From the NCBI RefSeq assembly GCF_025165795.1, contig NZ_JAJAGO010000010.1, positions 264,714 through 328,713 of the forward strand: 64,000 nucleotides of DNA. The letters are read 5' to 3'. Made by a program: the position numbers and the translations under genes. The notes below the pieces were generated by a model that saw only the letters and a list, made by a program, of their open reading frames with translations, ran no database searches and had not been told where the DNA came from. This document shows, in pieces, positions 46,196 through 53,478 of the stretch. Position 1 is the stretch's first letter; each line of letters begins with the position of its first letter. The DNA comes from Streptomyces gossypii (GTDB lineage Bacteria > Actinomycetota > Actinomycetes > Streptomycetales > Streptomycetaceae).

Positions 46196-47221
46196 ATGAA
46201 TCTCGCAGTGATCCCCGGTGACGGAATCGGCCCGGAGGTCGTGGCGGAGGGGCTCAAGGTCCTGACCGCCGTCCTCCCGCAGGACGTCAAGCTGGAGACC
46301 GGGACTTACGATCTCGGTGCCCGGCGCTGGCATGAGACGGGTGAGACCCTCCCGGAGGCCGAACTCGAACGGCTCAAGAGCCACGACGCGATCCTGCTGG
46401 GTGCCATCGGCGACCCGTCGGTGCCCTCCGGGGTCCTGGAGCGCGGGCTGCTGCTGAAGCTGCGCTTCGCCTTCGACCACTACGTGAACCTGCGCCCCTC
46501 CAAGCTGTTCCCGCAGACGGCCACCCCGCTGGCGGGCCGCCCGGACATCGACTTCGTCGTCGTCCGCGAGGGCACCGAGGGCCCGTACGCCGGAAACGGC
46601 GGCAGCTTCCGCACCGGCACCCCGGCCGAGGTCGCCACCGAGGTCAGCCTGAACACCGCGTACGGGGTCGAGCGCGTCGTCCGCGACGCCTACGCGCGGG
46701 CCGCGGCCCGCCCGCGCAAGAAGCTCACCCTGGTGCACAAGAACAACGTCCTCGTGTACGCGGGGCACCTGTGGAAGAATCTGTTCGACAAGGTGGGCCA
46801 GGAGTATCCCGAGGTCACCACCGATTACCTTCATGTCGACGCCGCGACGATCTTCTTCGTCACCGACCCCGCGCGCTTCGACGTGATCGTCACCGACAAC
46901 CTCTTTGGCGACATCCTCACCGACCTCGCCGCCGCCGTCACCGGCGGCATCGGCCTCGCCGCGTCCGGGAACATCAACCCGGCGGGCGACTTCCCCTCGA
47001 TGTTCGAGCCGGTCCACGGCTCCGCGCCGGACATCGCGGGTCTGGGCAAGGCCGACCCCACCGCGACCATCCTCTCCGTCGCCCTGCTGCTGCGGCACCT
47101 CGGCTACGAGACCGAAGCCGTACGCGTCGAGGAAGCCGTCTCCGCCGACCTCGCGGAGCGCTCCGGCGCCCGTACGACCACCCAGACCGGCGACGCGATC
47201 GCGGTACGAGTAGCCAGCTAG
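46196..47221 (+). CDS. leuB: 3-isopropylmalate dehydrogenase
   Basis: Oxidative decarboxylation in leucine synthesis; the enzyme can also oxidise beta-methylmalate, the matching step of the citramalate route to isoleucine (family knowledge). 341 aa: MNLAVIPGDGIGPEVVAEGL, LLKLRFAFDHYVNLRP, substrate-binding region VVREGTEGPYAG, metal site VTDNLFGDILTDLAAA, cofactor loop FEPVHGSAPDIAG. Start at ATG 46196, placed by the TAGGGT box; a start 12 codons earlier is unlikely. Ends in its own terminator. Confidence 0.95.
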   Translation: MNLAVIPGDGIGPEVVAEGLKVLTAVLPQDVKLETGTYDLGARRWHETGETLPEAELERLKSHDAILLGAIGDPSVPSGVLERGLLLKLRFAFDHYVNLRPSKLFPQTATPLAGRPDIDFVVVREGTEGPYAGNGGSFRTGTPAEVATEVSLNTAYGVERVVRDAYARAAARPRKKLTLVHKNNVLVYAGHLWKNLFDKVGQEYPEVTTDYLHVDAATIFFVTDPARFDVIVTDNLFGDILTDLAAAVTGGIGLAASGNINPAGDFPSMFEPVHGSAPDIAGLGKADPTATILSVALLLRHLGYETEAVRVEEAVSADLAERSGARTTTQTGDAIAVRVAS

Positions 47222-47233
47222 GGCCTGTCCGCC

Positions 47234-47271
47234 GCTGTGCACGCCCGGGAACCATCCCGGGCGTGCACAGC
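47234..47271 (+). terminator. Terminator of leuB
   Basis: Perfect 17-bp stem gctgtgcacgcccggga/tcccgggcgtgcacagc with a four-base loop, 13 bp after the stop. Confidence 0.85.
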
Positions 47272-47279
47272 GATGCCGG

Positions 47280-47345
47280 TCGGGTCTGTCAAGCCCGGCC
47301 GCTGGGCAACCGAGCGGTTGGGTGTCACCATCTAGTCAGGGCCGC
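47280..47345 (+). promoter_or_regulatory. Structured leader before ilvE, weak resemblance to a SAM-IV-type riboswitch core
   Basis: Contains, in order, GTCAAGCCC, GGC, CGCTGG, GGCAACC, GCGGT, GGGTG: segments also found in this order in actinobacterial SAM-IV aptamers. The outer helices of that class are not clearly formed, and no promoter is visible between the leuB terminator and the element. Treat it as a candidate only. Confidence 0.25.
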
Positions 47346-47377
47346 TGCCCGCGTCCGTCTTCCGGTTCCCTTCGAGC

Positions 47378-47383
47378 GATAAT
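47378..47383 (+). promoter_or_regulatory. Candidate -10 GATAAT for ilvE
   Basis: GATAAT lies within the short inverted repeat ttcga-gcgataa-tcgaa (47371-47387), 97 bp before ilvE. No clear -35 partner. Confidence 0.35.
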
Positions 47384-47479
47384 CGAACGCGGGCCGCAGT
47401 ACGAGGAGAAGCTCGGACGTCCTAGTACACGGGACGGCGGGACGCGGTCCTCAAGACACTCAGTGAAGGACGCGCTCAC

Positions 47480-48583
47480 ATGACCACGCCCCGAATCGCA
47501 TTCGACCTCAAGCCCTCGGCGCAGCCGCTGTCCGACGCGGAGCGCGACGCGCTGCTGCGCGAGCCCGGCTTCGGCCGGCACTTCACGGACCACATGGTCA
47601 CCGTCAAGTGGACCGAGGGCCGCGGCTGGCACGACGCCCAGCTGCAGCCGTACGCGCCCCTCCAGATCGACCCGGCGAACATGACGCTGCACTACGCGCA
47701 GACGATCTTCGAAGGTCTGAAGGCGTACCGCCAGCGGGACGGCTCGGTGGCCACCTTCCGCCCCGACGCCAACGCCCGGCGCTTCCAGAACTCCGCCCGC
47801 CGGCTGGGCATGCCCACGCTCCCTGAGGAGACCTTCGTCGAGGCGTGCGACCTGCTCGTGCGACAGGACCGGAAGTGGGTGCCGAGCGAGCCCGAGCAGT
47901 CCCTCTACCTCCGGCCCTTCATGTTCGCCAGCGAGGTCGGGCTGGGCGTGAAGCCCGCCAACGAGTACCTCTTCATGGTGATCGCCTCACCGGCGGGCGC
48001 CTACTTCCCGCGTGGGGTGAAGCCCGTCTCGGTCTGGCTCTCCGAGGAGTACGTCCGCGCCGCTCCGGGCGGCATGGGGGAGGCGAAGACCGGTGGCAAC
48101 TACGCCGGCTCGCTCGTCGCCCAGGCCGAGGCGGCCGAGCAGGGCTGCGACCAGGTGGTCTGGCTGGACGCGCTGGAGCGCCGCTGGATCGAGGAGATGG
48201 GCGGGATGAACCTGTGCTTCGTGCGCGGTTCGGGCCCCGGCGCCACCATCCTCACACCGGAGTTGACGGGCACGCTGCTGCCGGGCATCACCCGCGACTC
48301 GCTGCTGGCCATCGCCCAGGACCTGGGCTACGGCGTCGAGGAGACCCGGATCTCCACCGACGGCTGGCGCGAGGGCAACGCCGACGGCACCCTCACCGAG
48401 GTGTTCGCCTGCGGCACCGCCGCAGTCATCACACCGGTCGGGCAGGTGAAGTCCGCCCGCGCGGAATGGACGGTCGGCGACGGCCAGCCCGGAAGCGTCA
48501 CCACACAGCTGCGCGAGACGCTGCTCGCCCTCCAGACCGGCGAGGCACCGGACCCGCACGGCTGGATGCATCCGGTGAGCTGA
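47480..48583 (+). CDS. ilvE: Branched-chain amino acid aminotransferase
   Basis: PLP enzyme that makes Val, Leu and Ile from their keto acids. 367 aa, fold type IV: HYAQTIFEGLKAYRQRDG, RFQNSARRLGMP, catalytic Lys in KTGGNYAGSLVAQAEA, phosphate-binding region TLTEVFACGTAAVITPVG. ATG 47480 after GAAGGA. Preceded by ~200 bp of structured leader with a GATAAT box. Confidence 0.95.
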   Translation: MTTPRIAFDLKPSAQPLSDAERDALLREPGFGRHFTDHMVTVKWTEGRGWHDAQLQPYAPLQIDPANMTLHYAQTIFEGLKAYRQRDGSVATFRPDANARRFQNSARRLGMPTLPEETFVEACDLLVRQDRKWVPSEPEQSLYLRPFMFASEVGLGVKPANEYLFMVIASPAGAYFPRGVKPVSVWLSEEYVRAAPGGMGEAKTGGNYAGSLVAQAEAAEQGCDQVVWLDALERRWIEEMGGMNLCFVRGSGPGATILTPELTGTLLPGITRDSLLAIAQDLGYGVEETRISTDGWREGNADGTLTEVFACGTAAVITPVGQVKSARAEWTVGDGQPGSVTTQLRETLLALQTGEAPDPHGWMHPVS

Positions 48584-48595
48584 CGCACCGGGCTC

Positions 48596-48625
48596 GCCCA
48601 GGCGCTGCGGGGGGAGCGCCTGGGC
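48596..48625 (+). terminator. Terminator of ilvE
   Basis: Perfect 11-bp stem gcccaggcgct/agcgcctgggc, eight-base G-rich loop, 12 bp after the stop. Confidence 0.75.
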
Positions 48626-48698
48626 GCGTGCCTTCCGCACGCTTCCCGAATCGTGAGACCGTGCCACGCCTCACCGGGAAATCGTGCAGACTGTCCCC

Positions 48699-48755
48699 GT
48701 GCTCTCGTTCGCCATGATTATTGGTGACAGCGCGCCGGTCCTCAGTGACCACTGA
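48699..48755 (+). CDS. Putative cimA leader peptide
   Basis: 18 codons from GTG 48699: MLSFAMIIGDSAPVLSDH, containing Ile-Ile and Val-Leu. No ribosome site; CAGACT six bases before the GTG could be the -10 box of a leaderless transcript, so the message would begin with this peptide. A U-tract terminator stands 50 bp downstream. A start at ATG 48714 (MIIGDS...) is also possible. Regulation by isoleucine supply is an inference that fits the cimA gene behind it. Confidence 0.55.
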   Translation: MLSFAMIIGDSAPVLSDH

Positions 48756-48804
48756 CCGCACTCACGAAGGCGGCAGTGGACACCGTCCCAGACCCGCGCG
48801 CAGA

Positions 48805-48830
48805 CCTCTCGCACCCGCGAGGGGTTTTTT
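48805..48830 (+). terminator. Attenuator terminator before cimA
   Basis: Stem cctctcgc/gcgagggg (one G-U), four-base loop, six T then C, G and four T. 109 bp before cimA and after the leader peptide, with no gene ending between, so it can only act on cimA transcription. Confidence 0.8.
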
Positions 48831-48938
48831 CGTTTTCCGGCCCTACCGAGCCGGACGGCGGGAGCACGCGGGACGATGGGGATAAGTGGAGCCGGGTCTT
48901 CCGAATCCCTTGCCCACCCCGACAGGAGCCAGACCACC

Positions 48939-50558
48939 ATGACAAAGGAAGCCCCCAGCGACGACTTCCACGTCTTCGACACCACACTGCGCGACGGCGC
49001 CCAGCGCGAAGGCATCAACCTGAGCATCGCCGACAAGCTGACCATCGCCCGCCATCTGGACGAGTTCGGCGTCGGCTTCATCGAGGGCGGCTGGCCCGGC
49101 GCCAACCCGCGCGACACGGAGTTCTTCGAGCGGGCCCAGCGAGAGATCGACTTCCGGCACGCACAGCTCGTCGCCTTCGGCGCCACCTGCCGGCCAGGTG
49201 TGCGCGCCGCGGACGACCCGCAGGTCGTCGCCCTCGCCGACTCCGGCGCGCCCGTCGTCACGCTGGTCGCCAAGTCCCACGACCGCCACGTGGAGCTGGC
49301 CCTGCGCACCACCCTGGAGGAGAACCTCCGGATGGTCCGGGACACCGTCACCCACCTGCGGGAGCTGGGGCGCCGCGTCTTCGTCGACTGCGAGCACTTC
49401 TTCGACGGATACCGTGCCGCCCCCGACTACGCGACCGGCGTCGTACGGGCCGCGCACGAAGCGGGAGCCGAGGTGGTCGTGCTCTGTGACACCAACGGCG
49501 GCATGCTCCCGGACCAGGTGGGTGACATCGTGCGGGCGGTACTGGCCGGCACCGGCGCCCGCCTGGGCATCCACGCCCAGGACGACACCGGCTGCGCGGT
49601 GGCCAACACCCTCGCCGCCGTCGACGCGGGCGCCACCCACGTCCAGTGCACCGCCAACGGCTACGGCGAGCGGGTCGGGAACGCCAACCTCTTCCCCGTC
49701 GTCGCCGCCCTGCAGCTGAAGAAGGGCCGGACGGTGCTGCCGGACGGCGCGCTCGCCGAGATGACCCGCATCTCGCACGCGATCGCCGAGGTGGTCAACC
49801 TCACCCCCTCCACCCATCAGCCCTACGTCGGCACCTCCGCCTTCGCACACAAGGCGGGCCTGCACGCCTCCGCGATCAAGGTCGACCCCGACCTCTACCA
49901 GCACATCGCCCCGGAACTCGTCGGCAACTCCATGCGGATGCTCGTGTCGGACATGGCCGGGCGCGCCTCAGTAGAGCTCAAGGGCAAGGAACTGGGATAC
50001 GACCTGACCGGCGACCGCGAGCTGGTCGGCCGAATCGTCGCCCGGGTCAAGGAGCAGGAGCTGCGCGGCTACTCGTACGAGGCAGCGGACGCCTCCTTCG
50101 AACTGCTGCTGCGGGACGAGGTGCACGGCGGCGCCCCGGACTTCTTCCGGCTGGAGTCCTGGCGGGCCATCGTCGAGGACCGCCCGGACGGCACCCATGC
50201 CAACGAGGCGACGGTGCGGCTGTGGGCCAAGGGCGAGCGTGTCGTCGCCACCGGCGAGGGCAACGGGCCGGTGAACGCACTGGACCGGGCGCTGCGCGTC
50301 GCACTGGAGCGGATCTTCCCGGAGCTGGCCCGGCTGGAGCTGGTGGACTACAAGGTGCGCATCCTGGAGGGCAGGCACGGCACCGAATCCACCACCCGGG
50401 TGCTCATCTCCACGAGTGACGGCAGCACCGAGTGGTCCACCGTCGGCGTCGCGGACAACGTGATCGCGGCCTCCTGGCAGGCTCTCGGTGACGCCTACAC
50501 CTACGGGCTGCTGCGCGCCGGAGTGACGCCGAGCGACGGGGCGCCGCCCCGCGCATAA
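48939..50558 (+). CDS. cimA: Citramalate synthase
   Basis: Condenses pyruvate and acetyl-CoA to citramalate, opening the threonine-independent isoleucine route. 539 aa, TIGR00977 type: FDTTLRDGAQREGINLSIADK, FIEGGWPGANPRD, metal/substrate motifs NGGMLPDQVG, GIHAQDDTGC and NGYGERVGNANL, and a C-terminal allosteric LeuA-dimer domain (DYKVRILEGRHGTESTTRV). The first motif (LRDGAQREG) separates it from ordinary 2-isopropylmalate synthase, but activity as the latter cannot be fully excluded. ATG 48939 after AGGAG. Behind its own leader peptide and attenuator. Confidence 0.9.
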   Translation: MTKEAPSDDFHVFDTTLRDGAQREGINLSIADKLTIARHLDEFGVGFIEGGWPGANPRDTEFFERAQREIDFRHAQLVAFGATCRPGVRAADDPQVVALADSGAPVVTLVAKSHDRHVELALRTTLEENLRMVRDTVTHLRELGRRVFVDCEHFFDGYRAAPDYATGVVRAAHEAGAEVVVLCDTNGGMLPDQVGDIVRAVLAGTGARLGIHAQDDTGCAVANTLAAVDAGATHVQCTANGYGERVGNANLFPVVAALQLKKGRTVLPDGALAEMTRISHAIAEVVNLTPSTHQPYVGTSAFAHKAGLHASAIKVDPDLYQHIAPELVGNSMRMLVSDMAGRASVELKGKELGYDLTGDRELVGRIVARVKEQELRGYSYEAADASFELLLRDEVHGGAPDFFRLESWRAIVEDRPDGTHANEATVRLWAKGERVVATGEGNGPVNALDRALRVALERIFPELARLELVDYKVRILEGRHGTESTTRVLISTSDGSTEWSTVGVADNVIAASWQALGDAYTYGLLRAGVTPSDGAPPRA

Positions 50559-50585
50559 CCAGGGAGCACGGCAGGGCCCGCGCAT

Positions 50586-50621
50586 CCGCTCCACCGGCAG
50601 CCGGCACGGCCGGTGGAGCGG
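50586..50621 (+). terminator. Terminator of cimA
   Basis: Perfect 13-bp stem ccgctccaccggc/gccggtggagcgg, ten-base loop. Confidence 0.75.
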
Positions 50622-50656
50622 CGGACCGGCCTTTCGTCAACAGCGGGTGGGGGAAG

Positions 50657-50675
50657 GCTGTGGGAATTCCACAGC
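50657..50675. promoter_or_regulatory. Palindrome upstream of accB, candidate operator
   Basis: gctgtgggaattccacagc: 7-bp arms (gctgtgg/ccacagc) around gaatt, 140 bp before the carboxyltransferase start. It could be a regulator site for fatty-acid precursor supply. Confidence 0.3.
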
Positions 50676-50804
50676 TCAGCCCGGTTCGTCCGGCGGACCT
50701 ACCTGCGTGACACCCTCTGGGAGGCGCGGTTCTGTCCAGCGCAGCCATGAATCGGGCGCGGAGACTGTACGAATCTGACGACGGCGCGGAGCGGGTGCGT
50801 TTCG

Positions 50805-50810
50805 TAGGGT
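50805..50810 (+). promoter_or_regulatory. -10 box TAGGGT, leaderless start of accB
   Basis: TAGGGT ends exactly six bases before ATG 50817; no ribosome site. Confidence 0.55.
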
Positions 50811-50816
50811 CTATAC

Positions 50817-52382
50817 ATGACCGATCAGCCTCAGGATTCCCGCGGCCGCGTTGCCGAACTGCATGCCCTGCGGGAGCAGGCCCGCCGCGGGCCAAGCGAG
50901 AAGGCCACCGAGGCACAGCACGCCAAAGGAAAGCTGTCCGTACGGGAGCGGATCGACCTGCTGCTCGACGAGGGCTCCTTCCGTGAGGTGGAGGGCCTGC
51001 GCCGGCACCGTGCGACGGGGTTCGGACTGGAGGAGAAGCGCCCGTACACCGATGGTGTGGTGACGGGCTGGGGCCTGGTGCACGGGCGAACGGTGTTCGT
51101 GTACGCCCACGACTTCCGGATCTTCGGCGGAGCGCTCGGGGAGGCGCACGCGGCGAAGATCCACAAGATCATGGACATGGCCATCGCCGCGGGCGCGCCG
51201 CTGGTGTCGCTCAACGACGGCGCGGGGGCGCGGATTCAGGAGGGTGTCTCCGCCCTCGCCGGATACGGCGGGATCTTCCAGCGCAACACCCGGGCGTCCG
51301 GCGTGATCCCGCAGATCTCGGTGATGCTGGGCCCGTGCGCGGGCGGTGCCGCGTACTCACCGGCCCTGACCGACTTCGTGTTCATGGTGCGGGAGACCTC
51401 CCAGATGTTCATCACGGGCCCGGACGTCGTGCAGGCGGTCACGGGCGCCGAGGTCTCGCAGAACGGACTCGGCGGAGCGGATGTGCACGCCGGTACTTCC
51501 GGAGTCGCCCACTTCGTCTACGACGACGAACGCGGTTGCCTGGAGGAAGTCCGCTATCTGCTCTCGGTCCTGCCCGCCAACAACCGGGAGAACCCGCCGT
51601 CGGTGGTGAGCGAGGACCCGCCCGGCCGCAGCTGTGAGGCGCTGCTGGACTTGGTGCCCGCCGACGGCAACCAGCCCTACGACATGCGGGCGGTGATCGA
51701 GGAGCTGGTGGACGACGGCGAGCTGCTGGAGATCCACGAGCGCTGGGCCACCAACGTGCTGTGTGTGCTGGCGCGGCTGAACGGCCAGGTGGTGGGTGTG
51801 GTGGCGAACCAGCCGCAGTCGCTGGCGGGTGTGCTCGACATCGAGGCATCCGAGAAGGCGGCGCGGTTCGTGCAGATGTGCGACGCGTTCAACATCCCCC
51901 TGGTGACCCTGCTGGATGTGCCCGGTTTCCTTCCGGGAGTGGACCAGGAGCACGGCGGGATCATCCGGCACGGCGCCAAACTGCTGTACGCGTACTGCAA
52001 CGCGACGGTACCGCGGGTCTCGGTGGTGCTGCGGAAGGCGTACGGCGGCGCGTACATCGTGATGGACTCGCAGTCCATCGGAGCGGATGTCACCTATGCC
52101 TGGCCGACCAACGAGATCGCGGTGATGGGCGCGGAGGGCGCGGCCAACGTGGTCTTCCGCAGGCAGATCGCGGCCGCCGACGACCCGGAGGCGATGCGCA
52201 GCCGGATGGTCAAGGAGTACAAGGCCGAGCTGATGCACCCCTACTACGCCGCTGAGCGGGGTCTGGTCGACGACGTCATCGATCCGGCCGAGACCCGGCA
52301 GGTTCTCATCGAGACGCTGGCCATGCTCCGCACCAAACACGCTGACCTGCCCGCCCGTAAGCACGGCAACCCACCCCAGTGA
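50817..52382 (+). CDS. accB: Acyl-CoA (acetyl-CoA) carboxylase carboxyltransferase beta subunit
   Basis: Transfers carboxyl from biotin to acetyl-CoA (malonyl-CoA for fatty acids and polyketides); needs a biotinylated alpha subunit encoded elsewhere. 521 aa: KLSVRERIDLLLDEGSFREVEG, oxyanion loops GAGARIQEGVSALAGYGGIF and GPCAGGAAYSPALTDFVFMV, second half DVPGFLPGVDQEHGGIIRHGAKLL, KAYGGAYIVMDS. Followed by an epsilon subunit gene, the arrangement of the essential S. coelicolor accB-accE pair. Substrate choice (acetyl- versus propionyl-CoA) is inferred from that context. Probably leaderless. Confidence 0.93.
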   Translation: MTDQPQDSRGRVAELHALREQARRGPSEKATEAQHAKGKLSVRERIDLLLDEGSFREVEGLRRHRATGFGLEEKRPYTDGVVTGWGLVHGRTVFVYAHDFRIFGGALGEAHAAKIHKIMDMAIAAGAPLVSLNDGAGARIQEGVSALAGYGGIFQRNTRASGVIPQISVMLGPCAGGAAYSPALTDFVFMVRETSQMFITGPDVVQAVTGAEVSQNGLGGADVHAGTSGVAHFVYDDERGCLEEVRYLLSVLPANNRENPPSVVSEDPPGRSCEALLDLVPADGNQPYDMRAVIEELVDDGELLEIHERWATNVLCVLARLNGQVVGVVANQPQSLAGVLDIEASEKAARFVQMCDAFNIPLVTLLDVPGFLPGVDQEHGGIIRHGAKLLYAYCNATVPRVSVVLRKAYGGAYIVMDSQSIGADVTYAWPTNEIAVMGAEGAANVVFRRQIAAADDPEAMRSRMVKEYKAELMHPYYAAERGLVDDVIDPAETRQVLIETLAMLRTKHADLPARKHGNPPQ

Positions 52383-52396
52383 CGGAGAGATGCACA

Positions 52397-52633
52397 ATGA
52401 CCCCGACCACACCGATCGCACCGAGCGCGCCGGCCGCACCGACCACGGCCAATCTGGTCCGTCTGGAGCGCGGTCAGGCCGATGCCGAGGAGCTGGCGGC
52501 GCTCACCGCGGTACTGCTCGCGCGGGCTGCGGCGCACAGCCGGACGGCTCCGTCGGCCCGGCAGAGCCGCGCCGCCTGGCGGCGGCTGGAGCGTCAGCAC
52601 GGCTTTTCCACGGCACACAGCTGGCAGCACTGA
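52397..52633 (+). CDS. accE: Acetyl-CoA carboxylase epsilon subunit
   Basis: 78 aa, small actinobacterial subunit that stimulates the carboxylase complex. Typical pattern: LVRLERGQADAEELAALTAVLLARAA near the start and a Trp in SRAAWRRLERQHG, ending in SWQH. ATG 52397 follows GGAGAG, 14 bp after the accB stop. Confidence 0.88.
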   Translation: MTPTTPIAPSAPAAPTTANLVRLERGQADAEELAALTAVLLARAAAHSRTAPSARQSRAAWRRLERQHGFSTAHSWQH

Positions 52634-52680
52634 CCGGGAGCCGCTGACTGGGGCCGCGCGCCACGAGCGGGCACGTCAAA

Positions 52681-52718
52681 GGCCCCGTACACCTCGGACG
52701 AGAGGTGCTGACGGGGCC
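52681..52718 (+). terminator. Terminator of accBE
   Basis: Stem ggccccgt/acggggcc continued by cacctc/gaggtg, six-base loop ggacga. It lies 30 bp from the 3' end of the convergent small gene and may serve both. Confidence 0.7.
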
Positions 52719-52747
52719 ATTGGCGTAGGGTCTTGACGCGGGGCGGC

Positions 52748-52927
52748 TCAGACGCTGCCGGGGATGTCCATGAGCACGGTGCGGCGCGGGTTCGCGGTCT
52801 GGGCGGGGAGCTGCGGCTCGTGTCCCGTCTCGACGGCCTCGGTGGTGAGCTCCTCGGTGTCCTTGAGATGGGCGAGCGTGGTGCGCTGCGGGTTGGCTAT
52901 GTTGTTCGTGATCATGGTCGTCTTCAC
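52748..52927 (-). CDS. Small protein of unknown function with a duplicated ANPxRT motif
   Basis: 59 aa from GTG 52927 (55 aa from the ATG at 52915). Sequence starts MKTTMITNNIANPQRTTLAH and ends QTANPRRTVLMDIPGSV: the segment ANPQRTTL near the start is echoed by ANPRRTVL near the end, with an acidic middle (KDTEELTTEAVETGHE). Almost every codon ends in C or G, so it is coding despite its size. No signal peptide, Cys or modification enzyme nearby. It is divergent from the first conservon. I know no family for it. Confidence 0.72.
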   Translation of the reverse strand: MKTTMITNNIANPQRTTLAHLKDTEELTTEAVETGHEPQLPAQTANPRRTVLMDIPGSV

Positions 52928-53478
52928 GTGAGAGGTCCCCAGCGAGTCGCTTGTCGTTTTCCTATGGCATGTAAATGCTGAGAGTAGGACGGCTATTCCC
53001 AGCGCTCCCGTGATCTAGGCAACTTCTGCCGTGTGATTTTTCTCACTCAGGTACGGGCAAACGAGACAAAACACCTGATCAACTCTCCACTCGGGAACGG
53101 ACAACCAGGGGCAGAAGTGAAGATTCTGTGTTCACTCCCTGCTAGTGAAGTGCAGGTAATGCACGGGGTATTGGTGGCGGTAAGTCCGTTTTCCCGGGCA
53201 TCTTTTCTACAGCAGGTGATCCAATATCTGCGTAGCGTCACGGGTGTCACGGGCTTATCCACAGCCCTTGTTGGAGATCCGGCACTGTGCTGGAATTCCA
53301 CGGACCGCCGCAGGAAATCAGCCGGCGCGCAGGGGGCGCAGACCAAGCGCCGTGCGGCGGTTACTGAGGGGACGCGCCGGTCACTCACGACGCCCAGGGG
53401 GCCCTGGAACCCCCATGACTCGATACCGTTCCGCCGCCCCAAAGCGGGGGGACGCCTGGTCCAGAGGTTGCGACGCTA
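52928..53478. promoter_or_regulatory. Long regulatory gap before the first conservon
   Basis: 551 bp, clearly lower in GC than the genes, without a convincing gene. Visible: three alternating half-sites AGTGAA (53116-53121), TTCACT (53131-53136), AGTGAA (53144-53149); a direct repeat of GTCACGGG at nine-base spacing (about 53237-53253); and one TTATCCACA (53255-53263), the DnaA-box consensus. Promoters of the small gene and of cvnA must lie here. Confidence 0.5.

Noticed and set aside
53255..53263. TTATCCACA, a perfect DnaA-box consensus, as part of an origin
   Set aside because: Only one box, no cluster, and no dnaA, dnaN or rnpA-rpmH genes nearby. A single site may still be regulatory.
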